Position numbers and translations under genes: made by a program. Positions 7,884-17,578 of a stretch of DNA of 64,000 nt are shown piece after piece. The notes under the pieces are model-generated. The model made no database searches and was not told the origin of the DNA. It saw nothing but the letters and a program-made list of their open reading frames with translations. Source of the stretch: Flavobacterium sp. MedPE-SWcel (GTDB taxonomy: Bacteria; Bacteroidota; Bacteroidia; Flavobacteriales; Flavobacteriaceae); contig MPCW01000004.1 in assembly GCA_001874325.1 (NCBI GenBank), positions 145,213 through 209,212 on the forward strand. Direction: 5' to 3'. Positions within the stretch are counted from its first letter, which is position 1. Every line of letters begins with the position of its first letter.

Positions 7884-8993
7884 ATGTTAGCAAAATTAGT
7901 AAAGAATTTATCGAATTTGCCAGGTTGGCGAAGTGACAGAAAAATTGTTGTAATAGAAAGTGATGACTGGGGTAGTATTAGAATGTCTTCTAATGAGGCA
8001 TATCAAAGTTTAGCAAATGCAGGTGTTACATTAGGGAAGGGAGCAGGAGCACGATACAATAAGTATGATACATTTGCATCTAAAGAAGACCTTACTTGTT
8101 TATATGAAACACTCTCTAGTGTTAAAGACAAGAATAATCAGGCTGCAAAAATAACTGCAGTTAGTCTTTCGGCTAATCCTGATTTTGCTAAAATTAAAGA
8201 GAGTGGTTTTGAAAATTATTTTTATGAACCGTTTACTAAGACTTTAGAAAAACATAACATAGATAATACACTGCCTCTTTGGAGTGAGGGCTATAACTCT
8301 AATATTTTTGTTCCTGAATTTCATGGACGTGAGCATTTAAATGTTTATGCATGGCTAAGAGCTTTAAAAGCAGGAGATAAAGAAGCTTTATTAGCATTCG
8401 ACCATGGTGTATGGGGATACAATAGAAAAGAAGGTAAAATGGGCTTTCAGGCTGCATTTGATTTAGAGTTTGCAAAAGATTTAGAAGGACAAAAGGAAAT
8501 AGTGAAAGATGGTTTAGATCTTTTTGAAAAATTACATGGACATAAAGCAAGGTTTTTTGTACCGCCTAATGGACCTCTTAATAATGAGTTGGAGAAAGTG
8601 GCAGCAGATGCAGGTGTAGTATATATGTCTTCACCTAAAGTGCAAAAAGAAGTATTAGGAGAAGGAAGAGTAAAAAAACACCTTAGACACATAGGGAAAC
8701 AAAATAAACATGGACAAACGTATATAACACGTAATGCTTTTTTTGAACCTTCAGGAAGCTCTAAAGATGATGTTAAGAGCTGTTTAGCAGAAGTTGAACT
8801 TGCGTTTAAATGGAAAAAACCTGCGGTGATAAGTTCTCATAGAGTAAACTTTATTGGAGGTCTTGATGTTGCAAATAGAGATCATGGGTTAAAGCAACTT
8901 AAGAGTTTACTTGATGCTATAGTTAAGAAATGGCCAGATGTAGAATTTATGACATCGTCAGAACTTGGAGATGTAATTAGAAAAAGAAAGTAA
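7884..8993 (+). CDS. Polysaccharide (de)acetylase-like protein, first of a tandem pair
   Basis: The 369-aa protein has a divergent NodB/CE4-like layout. An Asp-Asp pair occurs at residues 27-28 in VVIESDDWGSIRM, an HxxxH metal motif at 147-151 in FHGREHLN, a PPNGPLNNEL segment near 225-235, and a late SHRVNFIGG motif near 313-321. These correspond to the Asp, the His-His pair and the late His of metal-dependent polysaccharide deacetylases. There is no signal peptide, so it would act on cytoplasmic sugar intermediates, for example removing N- or O-acetyl groups from a lipid-linked repeat unit. The next gene, 3 nt downstream, is a paralogue. The family is common in Bacteroidota glycan loci, but the exact substrate is not known. 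Confidence 0.75.
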   Translation: MLAKLVKNLSNLPGWRSDRKIVVIESDDWGSIRMSSNEAYQSLANAGVTLGKGAGARYNKYDTFASKEDLTCLYETLSSVKDKNNQAAKITAVSLSANPDFAKIKESGFENYFYEPFTKTLEKHNIDNTLPLWSEGYNSNIFVPEFHGREHLNVYAWLRALKAGDKEALLAFDHGVWGYNRKEGKMGFQAAFDLEFAKDLEGQKEIVKDGLDLFEKLHGHKARFFVPPNGPLNNELEKVAADAGVVYMSSPKVQKEVLGEGRVKKHLRHIGKQNKHGQTYITRNAFFEPSGSSKDDVKSCLAEVELAFKWKKPAVISSHRVNFIGGLDVANRDHGLKQLKSLLDAIVKKWPDVEFMTSSELGDVIRKRK

Positions 8994-8996
8994 ACC

Positions 8997-10130
8997 ATGC
9001 TCGGTAATCTTAAGAATACACTTAGTAGAACACTCACTAACGTTAAAGGGAAACGTATTAGTGACAAGATTGTTGTTATAGAGAGTGACGACTGGGGAAG
9101 CATAAGAATGCCCAACAAGCAAACGCGTGATGCTTTTGAAGAAAAAGGATATAACGTCACTAAAAACCCATACTGTAAGTATGATACGCTTGCTAGTTCG
9201 GATGACTTAACAAAACTTTTCACAGTACTTCTTAAGTATAAAGATAAAAAAGGAAATCATCCTGTAATTACAGCTAATACTGTTGTTGCAAATCCTGATT
9301 TTGAAGCAATAAAAAAATCTAATTATACTGAGTATAGTTATAAACCTTTTACCACAACTTTAAAAGAATATTATCCTAACGATGATGTTTTTGGATTATG
9401 GAAAGAAGGGATGGATAAAAAAATATTTGTACCACAATATCATGGTAGAGAGCATTTAAATGTTCCACTTTGGCTTGGAGTGCTACAAAATAATGATAAA
9501 GTTTTTATGGATGCTTTTGATATGGGTTTTTGGGGACTTCCTAAAAATGTGTATGCAAAAAGTATGTTTAATATACAAGCGTCATATAGCTCTGTAGAAG
9601 AACAAGATGTTACTTACTATAAAAGCGCTATAAAAGATGGACTTGATCTATTTGAAAGCATTTTTAATTATAGATCGATAACATTTATAGCAAATAATTA
9701 TACATGGTCACCAGCACTTCATGAAACGTTAAAAGATAATGGAGTTGTTGGTTTTCAGAGTATGAAGTATCAAAAAATACCAAAAGGTAGTAATGATGCT
9801 GTAGATCTTTATCCTGTGTACACAGGTAAAAAGAATGAATTAAATCAGGTGTATATGGTAAGAAATTGCGCCTTTGAACCTTCACAAACATCTAAAGTAT
9901 TTAACGATGTTAAGCATTGTTTGCAAGGTATAGAAAGTGCTTTCTTATTTAAGAAACCTGCAATAATAGCGAGTCATCGACTGAATTTTATTGGAGAAAT
10001 AGATTCGGAAAATAGAACAGTTAATCTGGCGATGCTTGATGAACTTTTAGAACAAATTTTAAAAAAATGGCCGGATGTTATTTTTATGACATCTAATCAG
10101 TTGGCTAGTTATTTGGATAATAATGGATAG
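8997..10130 (+). CDS. Polysaccharide (de)acetylase-like protein, second of a tandem pair
   Basis: This 377-aa paralogue of the preceding gene shares the same motif order: Asp31-Asp32 in VVIESDDWGSIRM, His149/His153 in YHGREHLN, and SHRLNFIGE near the C-terminus. The third motif differs: the upstream paralogue has PPNGPLNN where this protein has ANNYTWSP, a change in the region that usually shapes the active-site groove. It therefore probably has a different substrate position or reduced activity. There is no signal peptide. The stop overlaps the start of the next glycosyltransferase by 8 bp, which indicates translational coupling. The pair most likely arose by gene duplication inside the operon. 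Confidence 0.73.
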   Translation: MLGNLKNTLSRTLTNVKGKRISDKIVVIESDDWGSIRMPNKQTRDAFEEKGYNVTKNPYCKYDTLASSDDLTKLFTVLLKYKDKKGNHPVITANTVVANPDFEAIKKSNYTEYSYKPFTTTLKEYYPNDDVFGLWKEGMDKKIFVPQYHGREHLNVPLWLGVLQNNDKVFMDAFDMGFWGLPKNVYAKSMFNIQASYSSVEEQDVTYYKSAIKDGLDLFESIFNYRSITFIANNYTWSPALHETLKDNGVVGFQSMKYQKIPKGSNDAVDLYPVYTGKKNELNQVYMVRNCAFEPSQTSKVFNDVKHCLQGIESAFLFKKPAIIASHRLNFIGEIDSENRTVNLAMLDELLEQILKKWPDVIFMTSNQLASYLDNNG

Positions 10131-11217
10131 TAATAAAAAAGTTTGTTTTTTAATCCCTTCAGTACTTTCTGGAGGTATAGAGACTTATATGCTTCGTTTT
10201 CTTACCCATCAAAAAGGTAATATAGATGCTACTGTTTTGGTAAGAAAAAGTAGTAAAGGAGAACTTTATGAGTCATATAAAGCTACTGGAGCAAGAATAG
10301 TTTTTAAGCCTTTAGGATATTTTAACCCTAAAAATATGCTTTGGTACTATCGCTTCTTTAAAAAAGAACAATTTGATGTTGTTTGTGACTTGAATGCTAA
10401 CTTCGCTGGTTTGCCTATTGTATTGAGTCGATTAGCGGGAATTAAAAGAAGAATTACTTTTTATAGACAAAGTAGTCATCACTTTAAAAAATCGCCATTA
10501 CGACTTGCTTATACTAATTTTTTAAATAGGTTAGTTTACAAGCACAGTACAGATATATATGCAAATTCTGCATCAGGACTTAAATATTTTTTTCCTAATG
10601 AATATCCTGCTGATGCTAGATTTAAAGTAATTAAAAATGGTGTTAATGTAAATGCCTTTTTAAATGTAGATGGTAGTAAAGCAGAACTGAGAGCGAAACT
10701 TGGATTGCCTCAAGATAATTATATTATAGGGCATACAGGGCGATTTGCCGAGGCGAAGAATCACTATTTCTTGTTAGACGTCGCTGCAAAATTAGTTGAA
10801 AAACATAGTAATACATCGATAGTGCTGATAGGTAATAATACAGACAAACTATTACCACATATCCAAAAATTAGGCATAGAGAGTAATGTTATTACGTTAG
10901 GTTATAAAAGTAATATTAACGAATATCTAAAAGCTTTCGATTTATTCTTTTTCCCTTCGGTTACAGAAGGGCAACCTAATGCACTTATAGAGGCAATGAT
11001 ATCAGGAATACCTATTGCTACATCAAATATTGATCCTATTGTTGAGTGTTTACCAGCTGATAGATTAGGGTGTTTAATAGACCCATATAATATAGATACT
11101 ACGGTTAAAAGAATATTAGAAATTAAGAAAGATCCTGAAAATTATACATATCAACAATTTGCTATAAAAAACTTTGATGCTAAGGCTCAGTTCGGCGAAT
11201 TCATGGAAAATATATAA
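10123..11217 (+). CDS. Glycosyltransferase family 4
   Basis: The 364-aa GT-B enzyme has a clear GT4 C-terminal domain: IGHTGRFAEAKNHYFLLDVA at about 202-221, IVLIGNNTD, LFFFPSVTEGQPNALIEAM around 285-300, and SGIPIATSN. The E-x7-E motif region (EGQPNALIE) that contacts the nucleotide-sugar donor is intact. The N-terminal domain carries the GGIETYMLRF acceptor loop. It overlaps the second deacetylase paralogue by 8 bp and lies 9 nt before the next glycosyltransferase. The role is transfer of one sugar of the repeat unit on the cytoplasmic face; the donor cannot be read from sequence. Confidence 0.86.
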   Translation: MDSNKKVCFLIPSVLSGGIETYMLRFLTHQKGNIDATVLVRKSSKGELYESYKATGARIVFKPLGYFNPKNMLWYYRFFKKEQFDVVCDLNANFAGLPIVLSRLAGIKRRITFYRQSSHHFKKSPLRLAYTNFLNRLVYKHSTDIYANSASGLKYFFPNEYPADARFKVIKNGVNVNAFLNVDGSKAELRAKLGLPQDNYIIGHTGRFAEAKNHYFLLDVAAKLVEKHSNTSIVLIGNNTDKLLPHIQKLGIESNVITLGYKSNINEYLKAFDLFFFPSVTEGQPNALIEAMISGIPIATSNIDPIVECLPADRLGCLIDPYNIDTTVKRILEIKKDPENYTYQQFAIKNFDAKAQFGEFMENI

Positions 11218-11226
11218 AGTTATCTT

Positions 11227-12390
11227 ATGGAAAAAGTTTTATTTATTCACGATGGTCCTCGTTGGAAAGACTCAGAAGGAACACAATATGGAACTGTTGC
11301 AGATATTGATATGTACAAGAGATATCTTTATCTTGGGGATAAGGTAGAGTTTGTAATGCGTGTTTTTAAAACAAACGATACTTCAAGTCTGCTTAACCTT
11401 AATGAACAGGGATTATATGTTAATGAAGTAAAACCATTTAATAGACCAAGTTTATTAAAAAACTACTTTAAGAGTAAAAAAGAAATTATAGGTCATGTAG
11501 AGTCGGCAGATATGATTGTTGTTCGACTGCCAAGTACAGTAGGGTCTGTAGCTGTGGCACATGCAAAAAAAATAAACAAACCGTATCTTGTAGAGGTTGT
11601 AGTATGTCCTTGGGATACTTTAACAAATCATGGTTTTTTAGGGAAACTATACGCTCCGTTTTCAAGAAATAAATTGAGAAAACTTGTAGCAGATGCACCT
11701 TTTGCAATTTATGTAACTAAATACTTTTTGCAAGGACGTTACCCTACAAAGTATGAGTCTACAAATATTTCAAATGTTATTTTAAGAAACTTCCCTGAGA
11801 AGAATCATAAAGATGGTTACTATGAAAATTTTAGTAGAGATAAAAAGATAACATTTACTACACTTGGAGGCGTTAACCTTGTGCATAAAGGGCATCAGTA
11901 TGTTTTAGAAGCTATGGTTACTCTAGTAAAAGAAGGTTATGATGTGCATTATAATATTGTAGGCGGAGGAGATAATACAAGGTTACTCAATATGTCGAAA
12001 GAACTTGGTTTAGCCGATAGAGTTATTTTTCCAGGTAAAATACCTCATGAAGATGTATTTGATATCTTAGAAAAAACAGATGTATATATACAGCCTAGTG
12101 ATGCAGAGGGTTTACCAAGAGCTTTAATAGAAGCATTGAGTAGAGGTTGTGCAGCAATTGGTTCTAATGCTGCGGGGATACCTGAATTATTAGATGATAG
12201 TGCTATTTTTAAAACAAAAGATGTAAAAGACTTAACCGATAAAATTAAGAATCTTTTAGATAGAGATACACTTATGGAACACAGTAAGATAAACTATAAA
12301 TTGGCAAGGGAGTATAGCTTTGAAAATTTAGAGACTAGAAGAAAAGCATTTTTTGATAAATTCTTAAAAAGTACGACTGATGGGAAATAA
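11227..12390 (+). CDS. Glycosyltransferase family 4
   Basis: The 387-aa protein has the GT-B fold. The N-terminal domain begins VLFIHDGPRWKDSEGTQYG. The C-terminal GT4 domain includes ITFTTLGGVNLVHKGHQYVL, YNIVGGGDNTRLL, VYIQPSDAEGLPRALIEAL around 283-301, and GCAAIGSNAAGIPELL, which together form the donor-binding signature. No signal peptide or membrane segment is visible. Its 3' end overlaps the pyruvyl-transferase start by 11 bp, so the two are translationally coupled, and they may act on the same residue. The exact sugar is unknown. Confidence 0.85.
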   Translation: MEKVLFIHDGPRWKDSEGTQYGTVADIDMYKRYLYLGDKVEFVMRVFKTNDTSSLLNLNEQGLYVNEVKPFNRPSLLKNYFKSKKEIIGHVESADMIVVRLPSTVGSVAVAHAKKINKPYLVEVVVCPWDTLTNHGFLGKLYAPFSRNKLRKLVADAPFAIYVTKYFLQGRYPTKYESTNISNVILRNFPEKNHKDGYYENFSRDKKITFTTLGGVNLVHKGHQYVLEAMVTLVKEGYDVHYNIVGGGDNTRLLNMSKELGLADRVIFPGKIPHEDVFDILEKTDVYIQPSDAEGLPRALIEALSRGCAAIGSNAAGIPELLDDSAIFKTKDVKDLTDKIKNLLDRDTLMEHSKINYKLAREYSFENLETRRKAFFDKFLKSTTDGK

Positions 12391-13720
12391 AATTTTAGTT
12401 GTTCCTGGTAACACAGATTTGAATAGAGGAGACCAAGCATTAGTTTGGGAATCAATAAGAGTTTTTGAGGATGTATTGCCTGATTTACAGGTTTATTTAT
12501 ACGAGTCAGGAGCAAATGAAGAGGAGAAGATGCTTCAAAAAGGGCAATCTTTAGGTTTAGGCTATGAGTTTATAACCAGAATTTTACAACACCCACGTGT
12601 TAAAGGTAAAAGTACAACCAAAGAGATAAAGTACAGTAAGTTTGTATATGTAAAATGGGGTTTTAACGCCGTTACAGATCTTATTAGTACCTTAATGCTA
12701 GTATCTCGTTTTTCACTTTTTAATAAAATAGGTAAATCTACTTTATCAAAAGAACAAAAAAAATCATTAGATCTTTTTCCGCAACTTTCAGCATTAGTAG
12801 TAAAAGGTGGAGGTTTCTTACATAGTTATGGTAAAATATACGATGCTTATGTAATGTATTATTTCTTATTCGATTTGATGTTAGCACATCGTTATAAAGT
12901 AAAAACAATAATACTACCTAACTCTATAGGGCCATTAAAAAATAGTCTTGCGAAACGTTTAGTTAAAAGAGTAATAGCTAAATCATCATATATATCAGTA
13001 CGTGAGGATGTGTCTAAAAAATTCTTGAAAGAAGAATTAAATATGGATGTACCTACAGTACCAGATTTAGGTTTCTTCCTTAAAGGATCAGATGATGATT
13101 TTGAAGGCTATTTAGCAGAAAGAGGTTTCGATAAAACAAAAAAGAATATTGCTATAACGTTACGACCTTATCGTTTTGACGGATATGCAAATGCTGATGA
13201 ACTATACACAAGTTACCTTAATGAAATATCTAAATTTATAGGAACTCAGGTAGATAGAGGTTATAACGTGAGTTTAGTAGCACATACTTTAGGCCCAAGT
13301 GCTCACGAAGATGATAGATTGGCATTAAAGGATGTGTATAATGCAATTAATGAAGAGGTAAAGAAAAATGTAATTTACTTAGAAGATTTTGATCTTAATT
13401 CGCGTCAAATGCAAAAAATGTATTCTCATTATGATATACTTGTAGGTACAAGATTCCACTCTGTTATTTTTGCATTAAATGAAAAAATACCATCGTTAGC
13501 AATTGCTTACGGAGGGAATAAGAGTTATGGTATCATGCGCGATATAGGCGTACCAGATTATGTTGTAGGTATAGAGTCAGTATCTTCAGATAAGCTTAAT
13601 GAGATGGTTGAGAAATTAGAGGATGAAAAAGAAGACTACCTTGAAAAGATAACAAAGTACCAAATAAAGTTGGCTAAAGAAAGAGATGCACTTGTACAAA
13701 ACCTAAAAGATATATTCTAA
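12380..13720 (+). CDS. Polysaccharide pyruvyl transferase family protein
   Basis: The 446-aa protein matches the PS_pyruv_trans family (CsaB/WcaK-like). It has the N-terminal nucleotide-like loop NTDLNRGDQALVWESIR, a KGGGFLHSYGK motif around 139-149, PNSIGPLKN, ISVREDVSKKFL and PDLGFFLKGS, then a C-terminal VAHTLGPSAHEDDR and GTRFHSVIFALNEKIPSLAI segment with the conserved His. Members of the family add a PEP-derived pyruvate ketal to a sugar, giving an acidic substituent. It overlaps genes on both sides (11 bp and 1 bp). Together with the MurA-like enzyme it is a second PEP-using step in the operon. Some homologues have unknown activity, so the reaction is inferred. Confidence 0.85.
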   Translation: MGNKILVVPGNTDLNRGDQALVWESIRVFEDVLPDLQVYLYESGANEEEKMLQKGQSLGLGYEFITRILQHPRVKGKSTTKEIKYSKFVYVKWGFNAVTDLISTLMLVSRFSLFNKIGKSTLSKEQKKSLDLFPQLSALVVKGGGFLHSYGKIYDAYVMYYFLFDLMLAHRYKVKTIILPNSIGPLKNSLAKRLVKRVIAKSSYISVREDVSKKFLKEELNMDVPTVPDLGFFLKGSDDDFEGYLAERGFDKTKKNIAITLRPYRFDGYANADELYTSYLNEISKFIGTQVDRGYNVSLVAHTLGPSAHEDDRLALKDVYNAINEEVKKNVIYLEDFDLNSRQMQKMYSHYDILVGTRFHSVIFALNEKIPSLAIAYGGNKSYGIMRDIGVPDYVVGIESVSSDKLNEMVEKLEDEKEDYLEKITKYQIKLAKERDALVQNLKDIF

Positions 13721-14841
13721 TGAAAAAAGTCTTATTTGTTGCTAATATACATAAGCATTTTAGAGCTTTTCATATTCCTTATATTGAGTATTTAAAAAGC
13801 GAAGGATATGAGGTTCATGTCGCTGCGAATGATTCTGATACTAAAATTTTAGAGGCAGATAAACAGTATAATTTACCTATAAACCGTAATCCATTTTCTA
13901 ATAGTAATATAAAGGCTACAAAGCAACTAAAAGAAATAATCGCTACAGAGGAGTATAGTCTTATACATTGTCATACAGCAATGGGATCGGTAGTAGCGCG
14001 ATTAGCAGCGAAAAAGTTTAGAAAAAAAGGAATGTTAAAGGTGTTGTATACAGCACATGGTTTTCATTTTTATAAAGGTTCACCTAAATTATATTGGAAG
14101 ATATATTATCCGATGGAAAAATATCTAGCAAAATATACTGATGGATTGATAACAATAAACGAGGAAGATCATAACCTTGTACTCGATCATAAATTTAAAT
14201 CAGTAAATGCATTTAAAACTTCAGGTGTAGGTATTAATACTAATAAATTTAATAATTTATCATTAGATGGAGGTTTAGCAATACGTAAAAAGAACGGGTA
14301 TGATAATGATACGTTTATTATTATATATATTGCAGAATTCATTCATAGAAAAGACCATAAGTTTATTCTTGAAACAATACCTTTGTTAAAAGAGAAGATA
14401 GATAACTTTAAGTTTGTTTTTGCTGGACGTGGTATTTTGAAAGAAGAAATGGAACAGATGGCAATAAATCAAGGCTTAGAAGATAATGTAGATTTTCTAG
14501 GGTTTAGAAAAGATATTGGAGAGCTTATAATTATGTCAGATATCGGTGTGTCGGTTAGTAGACAAGAAGGCTTACCAATGAATGTTGCTGAAGAGATGTT
14601 TGCTAAAAAGCCAGTAGTTGCCACTAAAATTCGAGGACATGTAGATCTTATAGATCAAGGAGAGAGCGGGTTCTTGTTTAATAGAGGAAATCACGAAGAG
14701 TTTGTAAATTATATTACAAAACTGTATAACGATAAAGAACTTTGCAAGACCATGTCAGAAAGTGCAAAAGTAAAAGCAAAAATGTTTGAGTTACCTAGCT
14801 GTCTTGAAGAGATGAAATTAATATATAAAAAGTTTCTATAA
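13720..14841 (+). CDS. Glycosyltransferase family 4 (EpsD/CapM-like)
   Basis: The 373-aa GT-B enzyme has [20 protein letters not shown] at the N-terminus, and [17 protein letters not shown] and [15 protein letters not shown] in the acceptor domain, which are typical of the EpsD/CapM type. The donor domain has [26 protein letters not shown], and [25 protein letters not shown], including the E..L..N..E motif. It often acts early, adding the second sugar onto the undecaprenyl-linked first sugar. It starts on the last base of the pyruvyl-transferase stop (TAATG) and ends on the first base of the initiating transferase gene, a placement consistent with that role. Confidence 0.86.
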   Translation: MKKVLFVANIHKHFRAFHIPYIEYLKSEGYEVHVAANDSDTKILEADKQYNLPINRNPFSNSNIKATKQLKEIIATEEYSLIHCHTAMGSVVARLAAKKFRKKGMLKVLYTAHGFHFYKGSPKLYWKIYYPMEKYLAKYTDGLITINEEDHNLVLDHKFKSVNAFKTSGVGINTNKFNNLSLDGGLAIRKKNGYDNDTFIIIYIAEFIHRKDHKFILETIPLLKEKIDNFKFVFAGRGILKEEMEQMAINQGLEDNVDFLGFRKDIGELIIMSDIGVSVSRQEGLPMNVAEEMFAKKPVVATKIRGHVDLIDQGESGFLFNRGNHEEFVNYITKLYNDKELCKTMSESAKVKAKMFELPSCLEEMKLIYKKFL

Positions 14842-15455
14842 TGTTATACTCGGGATTTTTAAAACCTTTATCTGATTTTATTATAGCATTTGTAGTACTA
14901 CTTCTAGTATCACCAATACTATTATTACTGATATTATTACTTGCCTTTTTTAATAGAGGGAGTGTGTTTTTCTTTCAAGAACGACCAGGTAAAAAAGGAA
15001 AAATATTTAAGGTTATTAAATTTAAAACAATGAATGATAAGAAGGACGCTGATGGTAAACTATTACCAGATCATGTTCGTCTTACTAAGGTAGGTAGCTT
15101 TGTAAGAACTACATCGTTAGATGAATTACCTCAGTTAATAAATGTTGTTAAAGGAGATATGAGCCTTGTAGGGCCAAGACCACTATTGGTAAAATATTTA
15201 CCACTATATAATGCAAAACAAGCTAGAAGACATGATGTAAAGCCTGGTATTACAGGTTGGGCACAGGTAAATGGTAGAAATGCAATATCATGGGAACAAA
15301 AGTTTGAATTAGACGTACACTATGTAGACAATCTTTCTTTGGGGTTAGATATTAAAACTATATATTTAACAGTGTTAAAAGTAATCAAGAGAAGTGATAT
15401 AAATACAGAGGGAGTTGCTACTACAGTGCCCTTTACAGGAACAAAAGATTCATAA
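14841..15455 (+). CDS. Initiating phosphoglycosyl transferase, PglC-like (monotopic PGT)
   Basis: The 204-aa protein is the minimal bacterial sugar-transferase type. A re-entrant membrane helix spans residues ~10-36, followed by [20 protein letters not shown], the KFKTM motif, the catalytic Asp94-Glu95 dyad in [24 protein letters not shown], and [14 protein letters not shown]. It transfers a sugar-1-phosphate from a UDP-sugar to undecaprenyl phosphate at the inner membrane, starting the repeat unit. The short form without the extra N-terminal membrane domain is like Campylobacter PglC, which uses UDP-diNAc-bacillosamine. Homologues of PglD, PglE and PglF follow within 6 kb, which supports a diamino-trideoxy sugar as first residue. 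Confidence 0.9.
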   Translation: MLYSGFLKPLSDFIIAFVVLLLVSPILLLLILLLAFFNRGSVFFFQERPGKKGKIFKVIKFKTMNDKKDADGKLLPDHVRLTKVGSFVRTTSLDELPQLINVVKGDMSLVGPRPLLVKYLPLYNAKQARRHDVKPGITGWAQVNGRNAISWEQKFELDVHYVDNLSLGLDIKTIYLTVLKVIKRSDINTEGVATTVPFTGTKDS

Positions 15456-15476
15456 TAACCTTAAATTAATTATACA

Positions 15477-15701
15477 ATGGAAAATAAATTTATTGAAGCT
15501 TTACAAGAAGCATTAGAGATGGAAGATCAGCAAATTAATTTTGAGGATAATTTCAGGGATTATGATACTTGGGATTCATTAAGCAGACTTTCTCTTATAG
15601 CAGTTTTGGATGATGAATTTGAAGTGCAGATTGAAGATGCAAAATTTGAAAAATTAATTACAGTAAAAGATCTATATGACGCTGTAGTTGCAAAAAACTA
15701 A
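15477..15701 (+). CDS. Acyl carrier protein
   Basis: This 74-aa acidic protein has the ACP fold. The phosphopantetheine attachment serine is Ser34 in TWDSLSRLSLI, followed by LDDEFEVQIEDAKFEKLITV in helices II-III. It lies 21 nt after the initiating transferase and 3 nt before a KASIII gene and an SDR gene. A dedicated ACP with a condensing enzyme and a reductase suggests that a short acyl chain is built on this carrier and delivered to a sugar, probably by the adjacent PglD-like acyltransferase. It is unlikely to be the housekeeping ACP, which is usually next to fabF. Confidence 0.92.
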   Translation: MENKFIEALQEALEMEDQQINFEDNFRDYDTWDSLSRLSLIAVLDDEFEVQIEDAKFEKLITVKDLYDAVVAKN

Positions 15702-15704
15702 ATT

Positions 15705-16763
15705 ATGGCTTTACTGGAATTCAAAAATATAGGTATTAGAGGAATTGCTGCAGCAGTACCTAAAACGGTTATTAATAACTATGAGTATACCGAACATTTT
15801 CCAGCAGAAGATGTAAAGGATATTGTAGATAAAGTAGGTATATATGAGCGTAGGTTTGCAGATGATGCGACTTGTGCTTCTGATTTATGTTATCATGCAG
15901 CTGAGAAACTTATTTCAGACTTAGAGATAGATAAATCAGAAATAGATGTTTTAGTTTTTGTTTCGCAAACAGGAGATTATCGTATGCCTGCAACTTCTAT
16001 AATTTTGCAAGATAAACTAGGGCTTAATAAAAATACAATTGCATTTGATGTAAACTTAGGATGTTCAGGTTTTGTATATGGACTATCTATAGTATATAAC
16101 TTTATGCAACAAGCAGGATTAAGAAAGGCATTATTGCTAGACGGTGAAACTCGCTCTAGAGTATATAGTCCTAAAGATAGGAAAACAGCCTTTTTATTTG
16201 GAGATGGTGGTATTGCAGCACTTATCGATAAAGATGACGCTTATGGGCAAAGTTGGTTCTCATTAAATTCAGATGGAGGAAGATCGTCTCTTATAAAGAT
16301 GGATGCTGGAGGTTATCGTAACCCAAGTACACCAGAAACCTTAAAAGAAAAGGTAGTAGATGAGCATGGTAATGTTAGAACAGATGAACATGGTTATATG
16401 AACGGTGCCGATGTGTTTAATTTTGTATTAGCAGAAATACCAAAGGATATAAAGAGAACATTTAAGTTTGCTGAGAAAACTACGGCAGACCCTGATTTCT
16501 TTGTATTTCATCAAGCTAATAAATACATGAATGATTATTTACAAAAAAAGTTGAAGTTAGAAACTGAAAGAGTTCCATCTTCAGTGTCAAAATTTGGGAA
16601 TACATCTTCAGTATCAATACCATTAAATATTGTTTCTGAACTGCAAGATAAATTAAATGGTAGTAAAGAGTTGTTCCTTTGCGGGTTTGGTGTAGGTATG
16701 TCTTGGGCATCAGCTATTTTAAAAACAGAAGATTGTCACATTAGTGATATAGTAGAAGTATGA
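15705..16763 (+). CDS. 3-oxoacyl-ACP synthase III family protein (KASIII-like), polysaccharide-operon copy
   Basis: The 352-aa thiolase-fold protein carries the Cys-His-Asn triad of KASIII enzymes: Cys120 in VNLGCSGFVYGL, His269 in VFHQANKYM and Asn299 in KFGNTSSVSIPL. The GFGVGMSWASA C-terminal motif is also present. KASIII enzymes condense an acyl-CoA with malonyl-ACP, but relatives also move acyl groups without condensation. It is flanked by an ACP (3 nt) and an SDR (4-bp overlap). An initial condensation of acetyl-CoA on the operon ACP, giving acetoacetyl-ACP for the SDR to reduce, is the simplest reading. A separate FabH-like gene at 60245-61258 differs in sequence. Confidence 0.88.
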   Translation: MALLEFKNIGIRGIAAAVPKTVINNYEYTEHFPAEDVKDIVDKVGIYERRFADDATCASDLCYHAAEKLISDLEIDKSEIDVLVFVSQTGDYRMPATSIILQDKLGLNKNTIAFDVNLGCSGFVYGLSIVYNFMQQAGLRKALLLDGETRSRVYSPKDRKTAFLFGDGGIAALIDKDDAYGQSWFSLNSDGGRSSLIKMDAGGYRNPSTPETLKEKVVDEHGNVRTDEHGYMNGADVFNFVLAEIPKDIKRTFKFAEKTTADPDFFVFHQANKYMNDYLQKKLKLETERVPSSVSKFGNTSSVSIPLNIVSELQDKLNGSKELFLCGFGVGMSWASAILKTEDCHISDIVEV

Positions 16764-17536
16764 TCAATTCAGAAATAAATGCTTTTGCATTACAAAATAA
16801 AAATATTGTTGTTACAGGTGCTACTTCAGGTATAGGTAAGCAAATAGCTATACTTTGTAGCAAACTAGGAGCATCACTTATTTTATTAGGCCGTAATGAG
16901 GAAAGATTAAATGAGACAATGAAGGAGTTGCAAACTCCAGAAAATCATTTGGCTTATAAAATAGATATTAATGATTATGATGCTATTGCAGATATAGTAA
17001 AAGATGCAGTTGCAAAAAAAGGAAAACTACATGGCTTAGTTAACTGTGCAGGAGTTTCTCCTACAATGCCATTTAGAACAACATCAGTTACTAAAATGGA
17101 AGAGGTTTTTAAAACCAATGTTATTGCAGCTATGAATCTTACAAAGTTAGTATGTAAGCCTGCTAATATGGTTAATGATGGTGGTAGTGTTGTTTTTGTA
17201 GCTTCGGTTATGGGAACAGTAGGAGAAGTAGGGAAGTCGCTATATGGTATGAGTAAAGGAGCACTTGTAGCAGGTGTAAAGTCAATGGCTATAGAGTATG
17301 CACCTAAAAATATTCGTTTTAATACTATATCGCCAGGTGTTGTTGTAACACCTATGTCAATGTCTTCAGAATATAGTAAAGATCCTGATAAGTTAGATTT
17401 TGTAACAAAGTTACACCCACTAGGGTTAGGTGTACCGCAAGATATTGCACAAGCAACTACATTTTTGCTTTCAGGAGCTTCTAGATGGATAACAGGAGTA
17501 GATTTAAAAATAGATGGAGGGTATACCGCTAAGTAA
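16760..17536 (+). CDS. SDR-family oxidoreductase (FabG-like)
   Basis: The 258-aa classical short-chain dehydrogenase has TGATSGIGKQIA at 19-30 for NAD(P) binding, NCAG at 95-98, and the catalytic Ser149, Tyr162 and Lys166 (SLYGMSKGAL). The C-terminal GASRWITGVDLKIDGGY is typical of FabG-like enzymes. It overlaps the KASIII gene by 4 bp (ATGA), so the two are coupled. The likely reaction is NADPH reduction of a 3-oxoacyl-ACP made by the neighbour to the 3-hydroxyacyl form. Reduction of a keto-sugar is possible, but the coupling to ACP and KASIII favours the acyl substrate. Confidence 0.88.
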   Translation: MINSEINAFALQNKNIVVTGATSGIGKQIAILCSKLGASLILLGRNEERLNETMKELQTPENHLAYKIDINDYDAIADIVKDAVAKKGKLHGLVNCAGVSPTMPFRTTSVTKMEEVFKTNVIAAMNLTKLVCKPANMVNDGGSVVFVASVMGTVGEVGKSLYGMSKGALVAGVKSMAIEYAPKNIRFNTISPGVVVTPMSMSSEYSKDPDKLDFVTKLHPLGLGVPQDIAQATTFLLSGASRWITGVDLKIDGGYTAK

Positions 17537-17578
17537 ATTAAAAACTAAACAATACTTTTAGCCAATCAATATAATAAA

